Origin: an uncultured Alphaproteobacteria bacterium | GTDB taxonomy: Bacteria; Pseudomonadota; Alphaproteobacteria; CALKHQ01 | Direction: 5' to 3' | NCBI GenBank assembly: GCA_937988735.1 | Contig: CALKHQ010000132.1 | Location: 1 to 37,589 of the forward strand | Length of the DNA stretch: 37,589 nucleotides | In this document: one piece after another, positions 1 to 8,231 of the stretch | How positions within the stretch are numbered: position 1 is the first letter of the stretch | How the letters are laid out: every line of letters starts with the position of its first letter | Notes under the pieces: generated by a model | Database searches by the model: none | Told to the model about the DNA's origin: nothing | Seen by the model: only the letters and a program-made list of their open reading frames with translations | Translations under genes and position numbers: made by a program

Positions 1-1
1 C

Positions 2-199
2 GAGGACGAGCCGCTGGAAAAGTTCAACGACCGGCACGATCGCTGGATGCGGCGCTGCGAGGAGGTCTACAACACCGGCGAGGTGATCATCGCGAAGCAG
101 CGACACGGGCCGATTGGCACCGTGCGCCTCGCCTTCGACGGTCAGTTCACCAAGTTCTCGGACCTCGCCCAGGAGGATCGGCTTCCTGAGCAGCGCTGA
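2..199 (+). CDS. dnaB: Replicative DNA helicase DnaB, C-terminal end (partial)
   Basis: Only the last 65 codons are in the window; the gene begins upstream. The stretch reading VIIAKQRHGPIGTVRLAF followed by a short tail is the classic C-terminus of DnaB, the hexameric helicase that unwinds DNA ahead of the replication fork. The stop is TGA at 197-199. The next gene, alr, starts before this stop in another frame. The call rests on the conserved KQRHGPxGTV block alone, which is highly characteristic. Confidence 0.9.
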   Translation, partial: EDEPLEKFNDRHDRWMRRCEEVYNTGEVIIAKQRHGPIGTVRLAFDGQFTKFSDLAQEDRLPEQR

Positions 200-1328
200 C
201 AGAACGGAGACCGCCGCGGAGCAGGACCCGGGCTGGGACGGCCACGGCGGCGTCCTGGAAATCGATCTCGACGCAATCATCGCCAACTGGCGGCTGCTGT
301 CGGCCCGCGCGGCCCCGGCCGCGTGCGCCGCGGTCGTGAAGGCGGACGCTTACGGCCTGGGCGCGGCCGCGGTGGTCCGGGCGCTGGCCCGTGCCGGCTG
401 CAGCAGCTTCTTCGTCGCCCTGCCGGCCGAGGGCGCCGTCGTCCGCGAGGCGGCCGGCCCGGAGGCCCGGGTTGCCGTGCTGGGCGGCTTTCTGCCGGAG
501 GCCGCCGCGCTCTACCGCCGCCACGCACTGATCCCGGTGCTGAGCGCGCCCGAACAGATCGACGCCTGGCGGCCGACGGGGGGCAGTGCGCCCGCCTTCA
601 TCCATGTTGATACCGGCATGTCGCGACTGGGGCTGACCCACGCCGAGTGGAGCGCGCTCGACGTTTCCGGCGGCGGTCTGGAACGGCTCGGGGTGATCGG
701 GGTGATCAGCCATCTCGCCTGCGCCGAGGAAGCGGACAACCCGGCCAATGCCGCGCAGCTCGCCGCCTTCCGCGCCGCGCTCGCCGCCCTGCCCCGTCCG
801 CTGCCGGCCTCGCTCGCCAACTCGTCGGGCATCTTCCTCGGCGCCGACTACCACTTCGACCTCGTCCGACCGGGCGCCGCGCTCTACGGCGTGAATCCCG
901 CCCCGGGATCGCCGAACCCGATGCGCCCGGTGGTGCGGCTGCGCGGCCGGATCCTGCAGGTGCGCCAGATTGACCGGGGGGTACCGGTTGGTTATGGTGC
1001 CTCGTTCATCGCACCCGCGCCGCGGAAACTTGCAACAGTGGCAGTGGGTTACGCCGATGGATTACACCGCGCGGCGAGCAGTCGCGGCCGTGTACTGTGC
1101 CACTCCCACCCGGCGCCGATCGTAGGGCGCGTATCCATGGACATGATCACCGTCGACGTGACCGATGTTCCGCAGGACGCCGCACGACCGGGCGAATCCG
1201 TCGACATCATCGGCCCGGGCCGCGACATCGACGCGGTGGCGGCGGATGCTGGTACCATCGGCTACGAGATCCTGACCTCGCTGGGCAGCCGCTTCCGGCG
1301 CCGCTATCTCGCGCAGGGCGGTTCATGA
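186..1328 (+). CDS. alr: Alanine racemase
   Basis: Pyridoxal-phosphate enzyme interconverting L- and D-alanine, supplying D-Ala for peptidoglycan. The cofactor lysine is K52 in VVKADAYGLGA and the second catalytic base is Y270 in GYGASF; VSMDMITVDVT is the C-terminal domain signature. Length is about 380 residues, normal for the family. The start is uncertain. There is no ATG. The first legal start is TTG at 114, which has no ribosome-binding site and lies deep inside dnaB. I prefer CTG at 186, because AGGAGG at 171-176 sits 9 bases upstream and this leaves only a 14-base overlap with dnaB. The conserved core begins around codon 20 from CTG. The 3' end overlaps mlaE through ATGA. Identity is secure; the start is an inference. 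Confidence 0.93.
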   Translation: MSSADRTETAAEQDPGWDGHGGVLEIDLDAIIANWRLLSARAAPAACAAVVKADAYGLGAAAVVRALARAGCSSFFVALPAEGAVVREAAGPEARVAVLGGFLPEAAALYRRHALIPVLSAPEQIDAWRPTGGSAPAFIHVDTGMSRLGLTHAEWSALDVSGGGLERLGVIGVISHLACAEEADNPANAAQLAAFRAALAALPRPLPASLANSSGIFLGADYHFDLVRPGAALYGVNPAPGSPNPMRPVVRLRGRILQVRQIDRGVPVGYGASFIAPAPRKLATVAVGYADGLHRAASSRGRVLCHSHPAPIVGRVSMDMITVDVTDVPQDAARPGESVDIIGPGRDIDAVAADAGTIGYEILTSLGSRFRRRYLAQGGS

Positions 1329-2098
1329 ACCCGCTCGCCACGATCGGACGGATCTTCCTCGCCTTCCTGGCGACCACGGGCCGGATCACCATCTTCACCG
1401 CCCGGTCGCTGTCGCACTGCGTGACGCCGCCCTTCTTCCCGCGGCTGATCATCCGGCAGATGATCGAAATCGGCTACTACTCGCTGCCGGTAGTCGGGCT
1501 GACGGCCGTGTTCACCGGCATGGTGCTGGCGCTGCAGAGCTACACCGGCTTCTCCCGCTTCTCCGCCGAATCCGCCATCCCCAACGTCGTGGTGCTGTCG
1601 ATCACGCGCGAGCTCGGGCCCGTGCTGGCCGGCCTCATGGTCGCCGGCCGCATCGGCGCCGCCATCGCCGCCGAGATCGGGACCATGCGGGTGACCGAGC
1701 AGATCGACGCGCTGACCACGCTTTCCACCAACCCCTTCAAGTACCTGATCGCGCCACGGCTGATCGCCGGTCTCACCACGCTGCCGCTGCTGGTGCTGGT
1801 CGCCGACATCATCGGCGTGTTCGGCGGCTACCTCGTCAGCATCTACAAGCTGGGCTTCAACCCCGCGACGTACCTGAAGAACACGATCGACTTCGTCGAT
1901 TTCATCGACGTCGTCAGCGGCCTGGTGAAGGCGGGCGTGTTCGGCTTCCTGATCGCGCTGATGGGCTGCTACCACGGCTTCCACTCGCGCGGCGGTGCCC
2001 AAGGCGTCGGCGCAGCCACAACGAATGCAGTGGTTTCCGCGTCGATCCTCATCCTTTCATTCAACTACATCATCACCGAGCTGTTCTTCTCCGCATGA
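1325..2098 (+). CDS. mlaE: MlaE-type ABC transporter permease
   Basis: Inner-membrane permease of the MlaE/Ttg2B family, which works with an ATPase and an MCE protein to move phospholipids across the periplasm and keep the outer membrane asymmetric. The 257-residue protein has several hydrophobic helices and the family signature region SITRELGPVLAGLMVAGR followed by AAEIGTMRVTEQIDAL, the conserved coupling segment. The start ATG overlaps the alr stop (ATGA) with AGGGCGG just upstream, and the end overlaps mlaF in the same way, so the three genes are translationally coupled. No MCE-domain partner (MlaD) follows, so that subunit must lie elsewhere or be replaced. Confidence 0.92.
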   Translation: MNPLATIGRIFLAFLATTGRITIFTARSLSHCVTPPFFPRLIIRQMIEIGYYSLPVVGLTAVFTGMVLALQSYTGFSRFSAESAIPNVVVLSITRELGPVLAGLMVAGRIGAAIAAEIGTMRVTEQIDALTTLSTNPFKYLIAPRLIAGLTTLPLLVLVADIIGVFGGYLVSIYKLGFNPATYLKNTIDFVDFIDVVSGLVKAGVFGFLIALMGCYHGFHSRGGAQGVGAATTNAVVSASILILSFNYIITELFFSA

Positions 2099-2871
2099 CC
2101 GAAGCGCCGCCAAAGATCGCGATCCGTGGCCTGCACAAGCGCTTCGGCGAGAAGGTGGTGCTGGACGGGGTCGACCTCGACATCGCCCGCGGCGAATCGC
2201 TGGTGGTGATCGGGGGCTCCGGCAGCGGCAAGTCGGTCCTGATCAAGACCATCATCGGCCTGCTGCAGCCGGACTCCGGCTCGATCCGCATCGATGGCGA
2301 GGAAACCGCGGGGCTCCGCGGCCGCGAGCGCGACCGCGTGGTGCGCAAGTTCGGCATGCTGTTCCAGGGCGGCGCGCTGTTCGACAGCCTGCGGGTGTGG
2401 GAGAACGTGGCCTTCGGCCTGATCCAGGGCCAGAGGATGCCGCGGGCGAAGGCGCGGGAGATCGCGCTGGAGAAGCTGGCCCAGGTCGGGCTGGGGCCGG
2501 AGGTGGGGGATCTGTCGCCGGCGGAGCTGTCGGGCGGCATGCAGAAGCGCGTCGGCCTGGCGCGCGCCATCGCCACCGACCCCGAGATCATCTTCTTCGA
2601 CGAGCCGACCACCGGCCTCGACCCGATCATGGCCGACGTGATCAACGACCTGATCGTGGACTGCGTGCGGCGGCTGGGTGCGACGGCGCTGTCGATCACC
2701 CACGACATGGCGAGCGCGCGCAAGATCGCAGATCACGTGGCGATGCTGTACCAGGGCAAGATCATCTGGCACGACCGCGTCGAGCTGATCGATTCCACCG
2801 ACAACCCGTACGTCGACCAGTTCATCCACGGTCGCGCCGAAGGCCCCATCAAGATGCAGTTGCGACGCTGA
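2095..2871 (+). CDS. mlaF: MlaF-type ABC transporter ATP-binding protein
   Basis: Cytoplasmic ATPase partner of the preceding permease. Visible motifs are the Walker A GGSGSGKS near residues 40-47, the Q-loop in GMLFQGGALFDSL, the ABC signature LSGGMQKR, and Walker B IIFFDEPTTGLDP followed by the switch histidine in SITHDM. FQGGALFDSLRVWENV and GGMQKRVGLARAI are typical of the Mla/Ttg2A branch rather than of importers. The length of 258 residues is normal. The ATG overlaps the mlaE stop and there is no clear ribosome-binding site, so translation probably depends on coupling. Downstream comes radA, not the mlaD-mlaC-mlaB genes found in E. coli. Confidence 0.92.
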   Translation: MTEAPPKIAIRGLHKRFGEKVVLDGVDLDIARGESLVVIGGSGSGKSVLIKTIIGLLQPDSGSIRIDGEETAGLRGRERDRVVRKFGMLFQGGALFDSLRVWENVAFGLIQGQRMPRAKAREIALEKLAQVGLGPEVGDLSPAELSGGMQKRVGLARAIATDPEIIFFDEPTTGLDPIMADVINDLIVDCVRRLGATALSITHDMASARKIADHVAMLYQGKIIWHDRVELIDSTDNPYVDQFIHGRAEGPIKMQLRR

Positions 2872-2882
2872 GAGCGGACCCG

Positions 2883-4283
2883 TTGGCGCGCGCGAAGACG
2901 GTCTACATCTGCCAGGAGTGCGGGGGTATCCATCCCCGCTGGGCCGGGCGGTGCGACGCCTGCGGCGCCTGGAACACGCTGGTCGAGGAAGTGCCCGCCC
3001 CGCCCGCGGCCGGCGGGACCGGCACAACGCGCACGGCCGGCCGGGGCGAGACGGTCGCATTCACCGCACTCAGCGGCGCCGTCACGGCGCCGGCGCGCCG
3101 CGAGACCGGGATCGCCGAGTTCGACCGCGCCTGCGGCGGCGGGCTGGTTGCCGGCTCTGCGGTCCTGGTCGGCGGCGACCCCGGCATCGGCAAGTCCACC
3201 GTTCTGCTGCAGGTGACCGCCTCCCTCGCCCGCTGCGGTGCGGCCTGCGCCTACATCTCCGGCGAGGAGGCGGTGGAGCAGATCAAGCTCCGTGCCGACC
3301 GCCTCGGCCTCGCCGATGCGCCGGTGTCGCTCGCCACCGCCACCGACGTCGAGGCGATCGTGCACGCGCTCGACCGCGCGGGCAGGCCCGACGTGCTGGT
3401 GATCGATTCCATCCAGACCATGTACCTGCCCTCGCTGGAATCGGCGCCGGGCACGGTGGCCCAGGTCCGGGCCTGCGCCCAGGCGCTGATCCGGCACGCG
3501 AAGAAGCGCGGGCTGACGCTGATACTGGTCGGGCACGTGACCAAGGAGGGCCAGATCGCCGGCCCGCGTGTGCTGGAGCACATGGTCGACACGGTGCTCT
3601 ACTTCGAAGGTGAGCGGGGCCACCAGTTCCGCATCCTGCGCGCGGTGAAGAACCGCTTCGGCGCCAGCGACGAGATCGGTGTGTTCGAGATGTCCGATCG
3701 CGGGCTGATCGAGGTCGCCAACCCCTCTGCCCTGTTCCTTGGCGACCGGGCGCGCGCCGTCTCCGGCGCCGCCGTCTTCGCCGGGCTGGAAGGGACGCGG
3801 CCGGTGCTGGTCGAGATCCAGGCGCTGGTGGCGCCCTCGTCGATGGCGACGCCGCGCCGGGCCGTCGTCGGCTGGGACGGCGCCCGGCTGGCGATGGTGC
3901 TGGCGGTGCTCGAGGCGCGCTGCGGCATCGCCTTCTCCGGCAAGGACGTCTACCTCAGCGTCGCCGGCGGACTGCGCATCACGGAGCCGGCGGCCGACCT
4001 CGCTGCCGCGGCCGCGCTGCTGTCCTCGCTGGCCGACGTGCCGCTTCCGGCCGACACCGTCATCCTCGGCGAGATCGGGCTCTCAGGCGACATCCGGCCG
4101 GTGAGCCAGACCGACGTCCGCCTGGGCGAAGCGGCCAAGCTCGGCTTCACCGCCGCCTGGACGCCGCCCGCGCGGGGCCAGGCGCGCCCCCGCGCCCGGG
4201 GCGCGCTGAAGCCCACCGTGCTGCGCCATGTCACCGAGCTGGCGGCCATGATTTCGCTCGACTTCGGTGCCGATTCACGCTGA
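2883..4283 (+). CDS. radA: DNA repair protein RadA
   Basis: Hexameric ATPase that helps branch migration and processing of recombination intermediates. Domains in order: a C4 zinc finger (C10, C13, C24, C27 in CQECGG...CDACG); a RecA-like ATPase with Walker A GGDPGIGKST at about 97-106; the RadA-specific KNRFG motif at about 256-260; and a Lon-protease-like C-terminal domain with LGEIGLSGDIRPV. The length of 466 residues matches E. coli RadA (460). I take TTG at 2883 as the start because it gives the usual short lead into the zinc finger (ARAKTVYICQECG) and begins 11 bases after mlaF ends. It sits in one strand-run with alr-mlaEF and cvpA. Confidence 0.95.
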   Translation: MARAKTVYICQECGGIHPRWAGRCDACGAWNTLVEEVPAPPAAGGTGTTRTAGRGETVAFTALSGAVTAPARRETGIAEFDRACGGGLVAGSAVLVGGDPGIGKSTVLLQVTASLARCGAACAYISGEEAVEQIKLRADRLGLADAPVSLATATDVEAIVHALDRAGRPDVLVIDSIQTMYLPSLESAPGTVAQVRACAQALIRHAKKRGLTLILVGHVTKEGQIAGPRVLEHMVDTVLYFEGERGHQFRILRAVKNRFGASDEIGVFEMSDRGLIEVANPSALFLGDRARAVSGAAVFAGLEGTRPVLVEIQALVAPSSMATPRRAVVGWDGARLAMVLAVLEARCGIAFSGKDVYLSVAGGLRITEPAADLAAAAALLSSLADVPLPADTVILGEIGLSGDIRPVSQTDVRLGEAAKLGFTAAWTPPARGQARPRARGALKPTVLRHVTELAAMISLDFGADSR

Positions 4284-4364
4284 ACAATCCGCCACGATCG
4301 AGCCGCCCGCCATGTGGGCGCCGCAAAGCCCCCCTATTTCCGATCGCCTGCAGAGCCGGTTGCG

Positions 4365-5126
4365 ATGAACGAATTCGATCCAATGCTTGGAGGCGTGCAC
4401 GTCGTCGACATCGGCGTCCTCGTCGTGCTGCTGATCTCCGCCATTCTCGGTATGGTGCGCGGCTTCATCCGCGAGCTGTTCTCGATCCTGGCGTGGGTCG
4501 GCGCCGCCGCGATCAGCTACTTCGCCTATCCCCTGGTCCAGCCGTGGCTGAACGACCTGATCGGGATCGAGCTCCTCTCCGAGCTGGGCAGCGCCGTCGG
4601 CGTGTTCATCATCGCCATGATCGTGCTGACCCTGATCTTCGCCGCCATTGCCGACAAGCTCCGCGGCCAGAAGACCGGCGCGCTCGACCGCAGCCTGGGG
4701 CTGGTGTACGGGCTCGCGCGGGGCGGGGTCGTGCTCGTCGCCGCCTACATGATCTTCTCCTGGTTCGTGCCGCCGCAGGAGCAGTGGCCGTGGCTGGAGA
4801 GCGCGCGCACGATCGCGCCGCTGCGCAATGCCAGCGCGCGCGTCGAGCAGGCGATCCCGGAGGAAAGCTGGGCCTGGCTCTCGGAGACGCTGGACAAGCA
4901 GCGCCCGACCATGGACCCCATCCCGCCGCTCGATCCGGCGCTCGCCACCGAGCTGCTGAGCGAGCCGCCTCCGGCACCGCGCGACGGCACCGCCGATCCC
5001 GCCTACGACGGCGACTCCCGGTCGCAGCTGGACGAGATCATCCGGCGTTTTCAGCAGAGCCAGGGCGGAAGCGACGGCCCACAGGCGCCAGCCGGCGACG
5101 GAACGGCCGGGCCGCAGGGTCAGTAA
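4365..5126 (+). CDS. cvpA: CvpA family membrane protein
   Basis: Inner-membrane protein of the CvpA family, named for colicin V production and found next to purF in many proteobacteria. The 253-residue protein has about four membrane segments in the first 150 residues, with the family's GMVRGFIRELFSILAWVGA motif after the first helix. After it comes a hydrophilic, Pro/Gly/Ser-rich cytoplasmic or periplasmic tail of about 100 residues. ATG at 4365 (MNEFDPM) is preferred; an upstream in-frame ATG at 4314 would add 17 residues ahead of the usual start. Its molecular function is not settled for the family. Confidence 0.88.
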   Translation: MNEFDPMLGGVHVVDIGVLVVLLISAILGMVRGFIRELFSILAWVGAAAISYFAYPLVQPWLNDLIGIELLSELGSAVGVFIIAMIVLTLIFAAIADKLRGQKTGALDRSLGLVYGLARGGVVLVAAYMIFSWFVPPQEQWPWLESARTIAPLRNASARVEQAIPEESWAWLSETLDKQRPTMDPIPPLDPALATELLSEPPPAPRDGTADPAYDGDSRSQLDEIIRRFQQSQGGSDGPQAPAGDGTAGPQGQ

Positions 5127-5167
5127 CCGCTTGCATTGCCGGTCCGGAAGGATCATCTGAGGCCCCC

Positions 5168-6631
5168 ATGGATGAAACATCCCGGCAGCCGGACGACGAC
5201 AGGTTCCACGAGGAATGCGGCGTGTTCGGCATCTTCGGACACGCCGACGCCGCCGCGCTGACCGCGCTCGGCCTGCACGCGCTGCAGCACCGCGGGCAGG
5301 AGGCTGCCGGCATCGTCGCCACCGATGGCACCAGCTTCCACGCGCATCGCGGACGCGGACAGGTCGGCGAGAACTTCGGCAATCCGGAGGTGATCGGCCG
5401 CCTCGTCGGCGACCGGGCGATCGGCCACACCCGCTACGCCACCACCGGAGAAGCGTCGCTGCGCAACGTGCAGCCGCTCTATGCCGATTTCGCCTTCGGC
5501 GGCTGCGCCGTCGCCCACAACGGCAACCTGACCAACGCCTGGCTGCTGCGCCGCGGGCTGGTCGAACGCGGCAGCATCTTCCAGTCCACCAGCGACACCG
5601 AGGTGTTCATCCACCTGATCGCCAACGCGCCGGGCACGACGATGGCCGAACGGCTCGCCCACGCGCTCTCCCGCGTGCAGGGCGCCTATTCGCTGCTTGC
5701 GATGACGGAGGACGCGATCTATGCCGCCCGCGACCCCGCGGGCGTGCGTCCGCTGCAGATCGGCGCCCTCGACGGCGCGACCATCGTCACCTCGGAGAGC
5801 TGCGCACTCGACATCATCGGGGCCGAGTTTGTGCGCGACGTCGAGCCGGGCGAGCTGCTGATCGTCACCCGCAACGGCATCGAGAGCCGCCGGCCGCTGC
5901 CGGCGGCGCCGCGCCGGTTCTGCATCTTCGAATACATCTACTTCGCCCGCCCCGACAGCGTGATCGAATCCCAGAGCGTCTATGCTGCGCGGCGCGCGAT
6001 CGGCGCCGAGCTGGCGCGCGAGGCCCCCGTGCCAGCGGATCTGGTGGTGCCGGTGCCGGACTCCGGCGTGCCGGCCGCCATCGGCTATGCCGGCGAGGCC
6101 GGCCTGCCGTTCGAGCTTGGCATCATCCGCAACCACTATGTCGGGCGGACCTTCATCGAACCCACAGACCAGATCCGCCACCTCGGCGTGCGGCTGAAGC
6201 ACAACGCCAACCGAGCCTACCTCGAAGGCAAGCGGGTGGTGCTGGTGGACGACAGCATCGTCCGCGGCACCACCTCGCGGAAGATCGTGGACATGGTGCG
6301 CCGGGCCGGCGCCACGGAGGTGCACATGCGCATTTCCAGCCCGCCCACCACCCACTCCTGCTTCTACGGCATCGACACGCCGGACAGGGCCGAGCTGCTC
6401 GCCACCGGCCGCGACGTGGCGCAGATGGCGGAGATGATCGGCGTGGACAGCCTCGCCTTCATCTCGATCGACGGCCTGTATCGCGCGCTGGGCCAGGCCG
6501 GCCGCGCCGGCGCGGACCGCCGCTTCTGCGACGCCTGCTTCACCGGCGACTATCCGATCCCGCTCACCGACAACGCAGCCGGCGGCGCAGGCGCCCGCCT
6601 GTCGCGGATGCAGGTGGCCGACGGCCGCTAG
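5168..6631 (+). CDS. purF: Amidophosphoribosyltransferase
   Basis: First committed enzyme of purine synthesis: PRPP plus glutamine gives phosphoribosylamine. The N-terminal nucleophile is C17 in EECGVFGIFGH, so a 16-residue propeptide must be removed, as in the Bacillus-type enzyme. The class II glutaminase part includes LQHRGQEAAGI and GHTRYATTG; the PRPP-binding loop is VVLVDDSIVRGTTS. Cysteines in RRFCIFEY, HSCFYG and the CDAC near the C-terminus match the ligand pattern of [4Fe-4S] PurF enzymes. Length is 487 residues. It follows cvpA by 41 bases, the common cvpA-purF order. The ATG at 5168 is the only start giving the short propeptide. Confidence 0.96.
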   Translation: MDETSRQPDDDRFHEECGVFGIFGHADAAALTALGLHALQHRGQEAAGIVATDGTSFHAHRGRGQVGENFGNPEVIGRLVGDRAIGHTRYATTGEASLRNVQPLYADFAFGGCAVAHNGNLTNAWLLRRGLVERGSIFQSTSDTEVFIHLIANAPGTTMAERLAHALSRVQGAYSLLAMTEDAIYAARDPAGVRPLQIGALDGATIVTSESCALDIIGAEFVRDVEPGELLIVTRNGIESRRPLPAAPRRFCIFEYIYFARPDSVIESQSVYAARRAIGAELAREAPVPADLVVPVPDSGVPAAIGYAGEAGLPFELGIIRNHYVGRTFIEPTDQIRHLGVRLKHNANRAYLEGKRVVLVDDSIVRGTTSRKIVDMVRRAGATEVHMRISSPPTTHSCFYGIDTPDRAELLATGRDVAQMAEMIGVDSLAFISIDGLYRALGQAGRAGADRRFCDACFTGDYPIPLTDNAAGGAGARLSRMQVADGR

Positions 6632-6642
6632 GGAGGAGGCCG

Positions 6643-7476
6643 ATGCTGCGTCTGATCCTCGTCGTCGCGCTTGCCTGGGCAGCTTCGCAGTTCCCGACCT
6701 ACTACCAGAACTACATCTTCCGGCTGGACTCCGACCTGCAGGCTGCCATCCGCAGCGGCGCGCCGGCGGAGACGCTGGACGCGATGAAGCGGCAGCGTCT
6801 CGACCTGATCTACGCCGAACCAATCGAGTGGCCGGTCGCCCTGGTGCGGGCATGGCACACCGACCGGGCGCTGGCGACGCTGGGCGACGGCTACGAGCTG
6901 CGGGCGCCGGACAACCCGATCGAGATCGGCTACGGCGTCGCCGGGCTGTTCCTGGGCTTCCTGCTGTTCGTGGTGCTGCTGGGGCCGTCGCGGGTTAGAC
7001 AGCGCGCCGCTTCGCCCCGCCCCGCCGCCGCGCAGCGCCGGAACAGGGTCCCGCGCCAGCAGCAGGCTCAGACTGTCACCGCGGCGGCCGCCGTCTCGCC
7101 CTGGTCGGGCCAGGCGGAGCAGCCGAAGGCCCAGACCGCCAGCCGCATTCCGTCCAGCACCGGATCGCTGAAGCAGGCAGCGGAGCTGGCGAAGCGCGCC
7201 GCGCGCGAGGCCGCCACCGCGGTGCGCCAGCAGCAGGCGAAAGGCGGGCAGCGCCGTGCCGGCGCCGCCGCTGCCGACGGAAGGGTCGCCGTGGTGCCCC
7301 CCGGCACGCCCGCCGTGCAGACCCGGCACCGCCGTGACCAGCCGATCGAGTTCGCCCGCCGCCGCCCGGCCGAGGCGATCACCATGAGCTACAGCCGTCC
7401 TCCGCTGATCGAGCGGCGCCGTGTCCTTGCCGCCGTCGGACCTGCCATCGAGCGTGTGACCGTCTTCCGTGACTGA
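6643..7476 (+). CDS. DUF2937-like membrane protein with long basic tail
   Basis: A 277-residue membrane protein of unknown function. It has an N-terminal hydrophobic helix (LRLILVVALAWAASQFP), a hydrophilic segment, and a second hydrophobic helix near residues 90-112. The layout and the opening MLRL...SQFP resemble the DUF2937 family, but the match is from memory and modest. The last roughly 150 residues are Gln/Arg/Ala-rich and predicted disordered, which is longer than I expect for that family. A strong ribosome-binding site, GGGAGGAGG at 6631-6639, directly after the purF stop supports ATG at 6643. The end overlaps the next gene by 8 bases, so purF, this gene and the dehydrogenase probably form one transcript. 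Confidence 0.7.
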   Translation: MLRLILVVALAWAASQFPTYYQNYIFRLDSDLQAAIRSGAPAETLDAMKRQRLDLIYAEPIEWPVALVRAWHTDRALATLGDGYELRAPDNPIEIGYGVAGLFLGFLLFVVLLGPSRVRQRAASPRPAAAQRRNRVPRQQQAQTVTAAAAVSPWSGQAEQPKAQTASRIPSSTGSLKQAAELAKRAAREAATAVRQQQAKGGQRRAGAAAADGRVAVVPPGTPAVQTRHRRDQPIEFARRRPAEAITMSYSRPPLIERRRVLAAVGPAIERVTVFRD

Positions 7477-8200
7477 CATGATGCCGACAATCGACCTCAC
7501 CGGCCGGACCGCGCTGGTGACCGGCGCCTCGCGCGGCTTCGGCGCGGCGGTCGCCGTGGCGCTGGCCAGGGCAGGAGCCCAGGTGGTGCTGACCGCGCGC
7601 ACCGTGGGTGGCCTGGAGGCGACGGACGACGCGATCCGCGCCGCAGGCGGCAGGCGCGCGACCATCGTGCCTCTCGACCTCGCCGAGCTCGACAAGATCG
7701 ACGAGTTGGGCCCCGCCCTCTACCAGCGATTCTCCGGCCTCGACATCCTGGTGGGGGCGGCTGCGACGCTGCAGGCGCTGTCCCCGGTCTCGCACATGGT
7801 GCCGGCGCGCTGGGCCACGACCTTCCGGGTCAATGTCGAGGCGAACTTCCGCCTGATCCGCACGCTGGATCCCCTGCTCCGCCGCTCCCCCGCCGGGCGG
7901 GCGGTATTCATCAGCGACAGCGCCGGCCGGCCCGGCACCGCCTACTGGAACGCCTATGCCGCCAGCAAGGCGGCGCTGGACACGCTGGTGCTGAGCTGGG
8001 CCGGGGAGCTGCTGCGCACGCCGCTGCGGGTCAACCTCTATGACCCCGGCCCGATGCGGACCGCCCTTCGCGCCACCGCCTTCCCGGGCGAGGATGCGGA
8101 AACCCTGCCGTCGCCCGCCGACCGGGTGGCTGGCCTGATGCCGCTGCTGGCGCCCGACTGCACCGCGCACGGCACCCGGGTAGGCGCCTCCCCTTCCTGA
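7469..8200 (+). CDS. Short-chain dehydrogenase/reductase (SDR)
   Basis: Cytoplasmic NAD(P)-dependent oxidoreductase of the classical SDR family. The cofactor motif is TGASRGFG at residues 18-25; the NAG-like motif is replaced by GAAA; Y163 and K167 form the YxxxK pair in NAYAASKAAL, with a serine (149 or 151) at the usual distance before it. YDPGPMRTAL matches the PG motif after the active site. The 243-residue length is typical. The substrate cannot be read from the sequence. The start is either GTG at 7469, overlapping the previous gene, or ATG at 7478 or 7481; none has a clear ribosome-binding site. The stop codon lies inside a perfect hairpin (8194-8212). Confidence 0.85.
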   Translation: MTDMMPTIDLTGRTALVTGASRGFGAAVAVALARAGAQVVLTARTVGGLEATDDAIRAAGGRRATIVPLDLAELDKIDELGPALYQRFSGLDILVGAAATLQALSPVSHMVPARWATTFRVNVEANFRLIRTLDPLLRRSPAGRAVFISDSAGRPGTAYWNAYAASKAALDTLVLSWAGELLRTPLRVNLYDPGPMRTALRATAFPGEDAETLPSPADRVAGLMPLLAPDCTAHGTRVGASPS

Positions 8201-8216
8201 GATACTCAGGAAAGGG
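8191..8216. terminator. Hairpin between converging genes, containing the SDR stop codon
   Basis: TTCCTGAG (8194-8201), a 3-base ATA loop and CTCAGGAA (8205-8212) form a perfect 8-bp stem. Further pairing of CCC with GGG is possible outside a bulge. The TGA stop of the SDR gene (8198-8200) is part of the stem. There is no T-tract on either side, so if it terminates transcription it is not a textbook intrinsic terminator; it may instead stabilise 3' ends. Confidence 0.5.
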
Positions 8217-8231
8217 TGAGCCGTAACTCCT

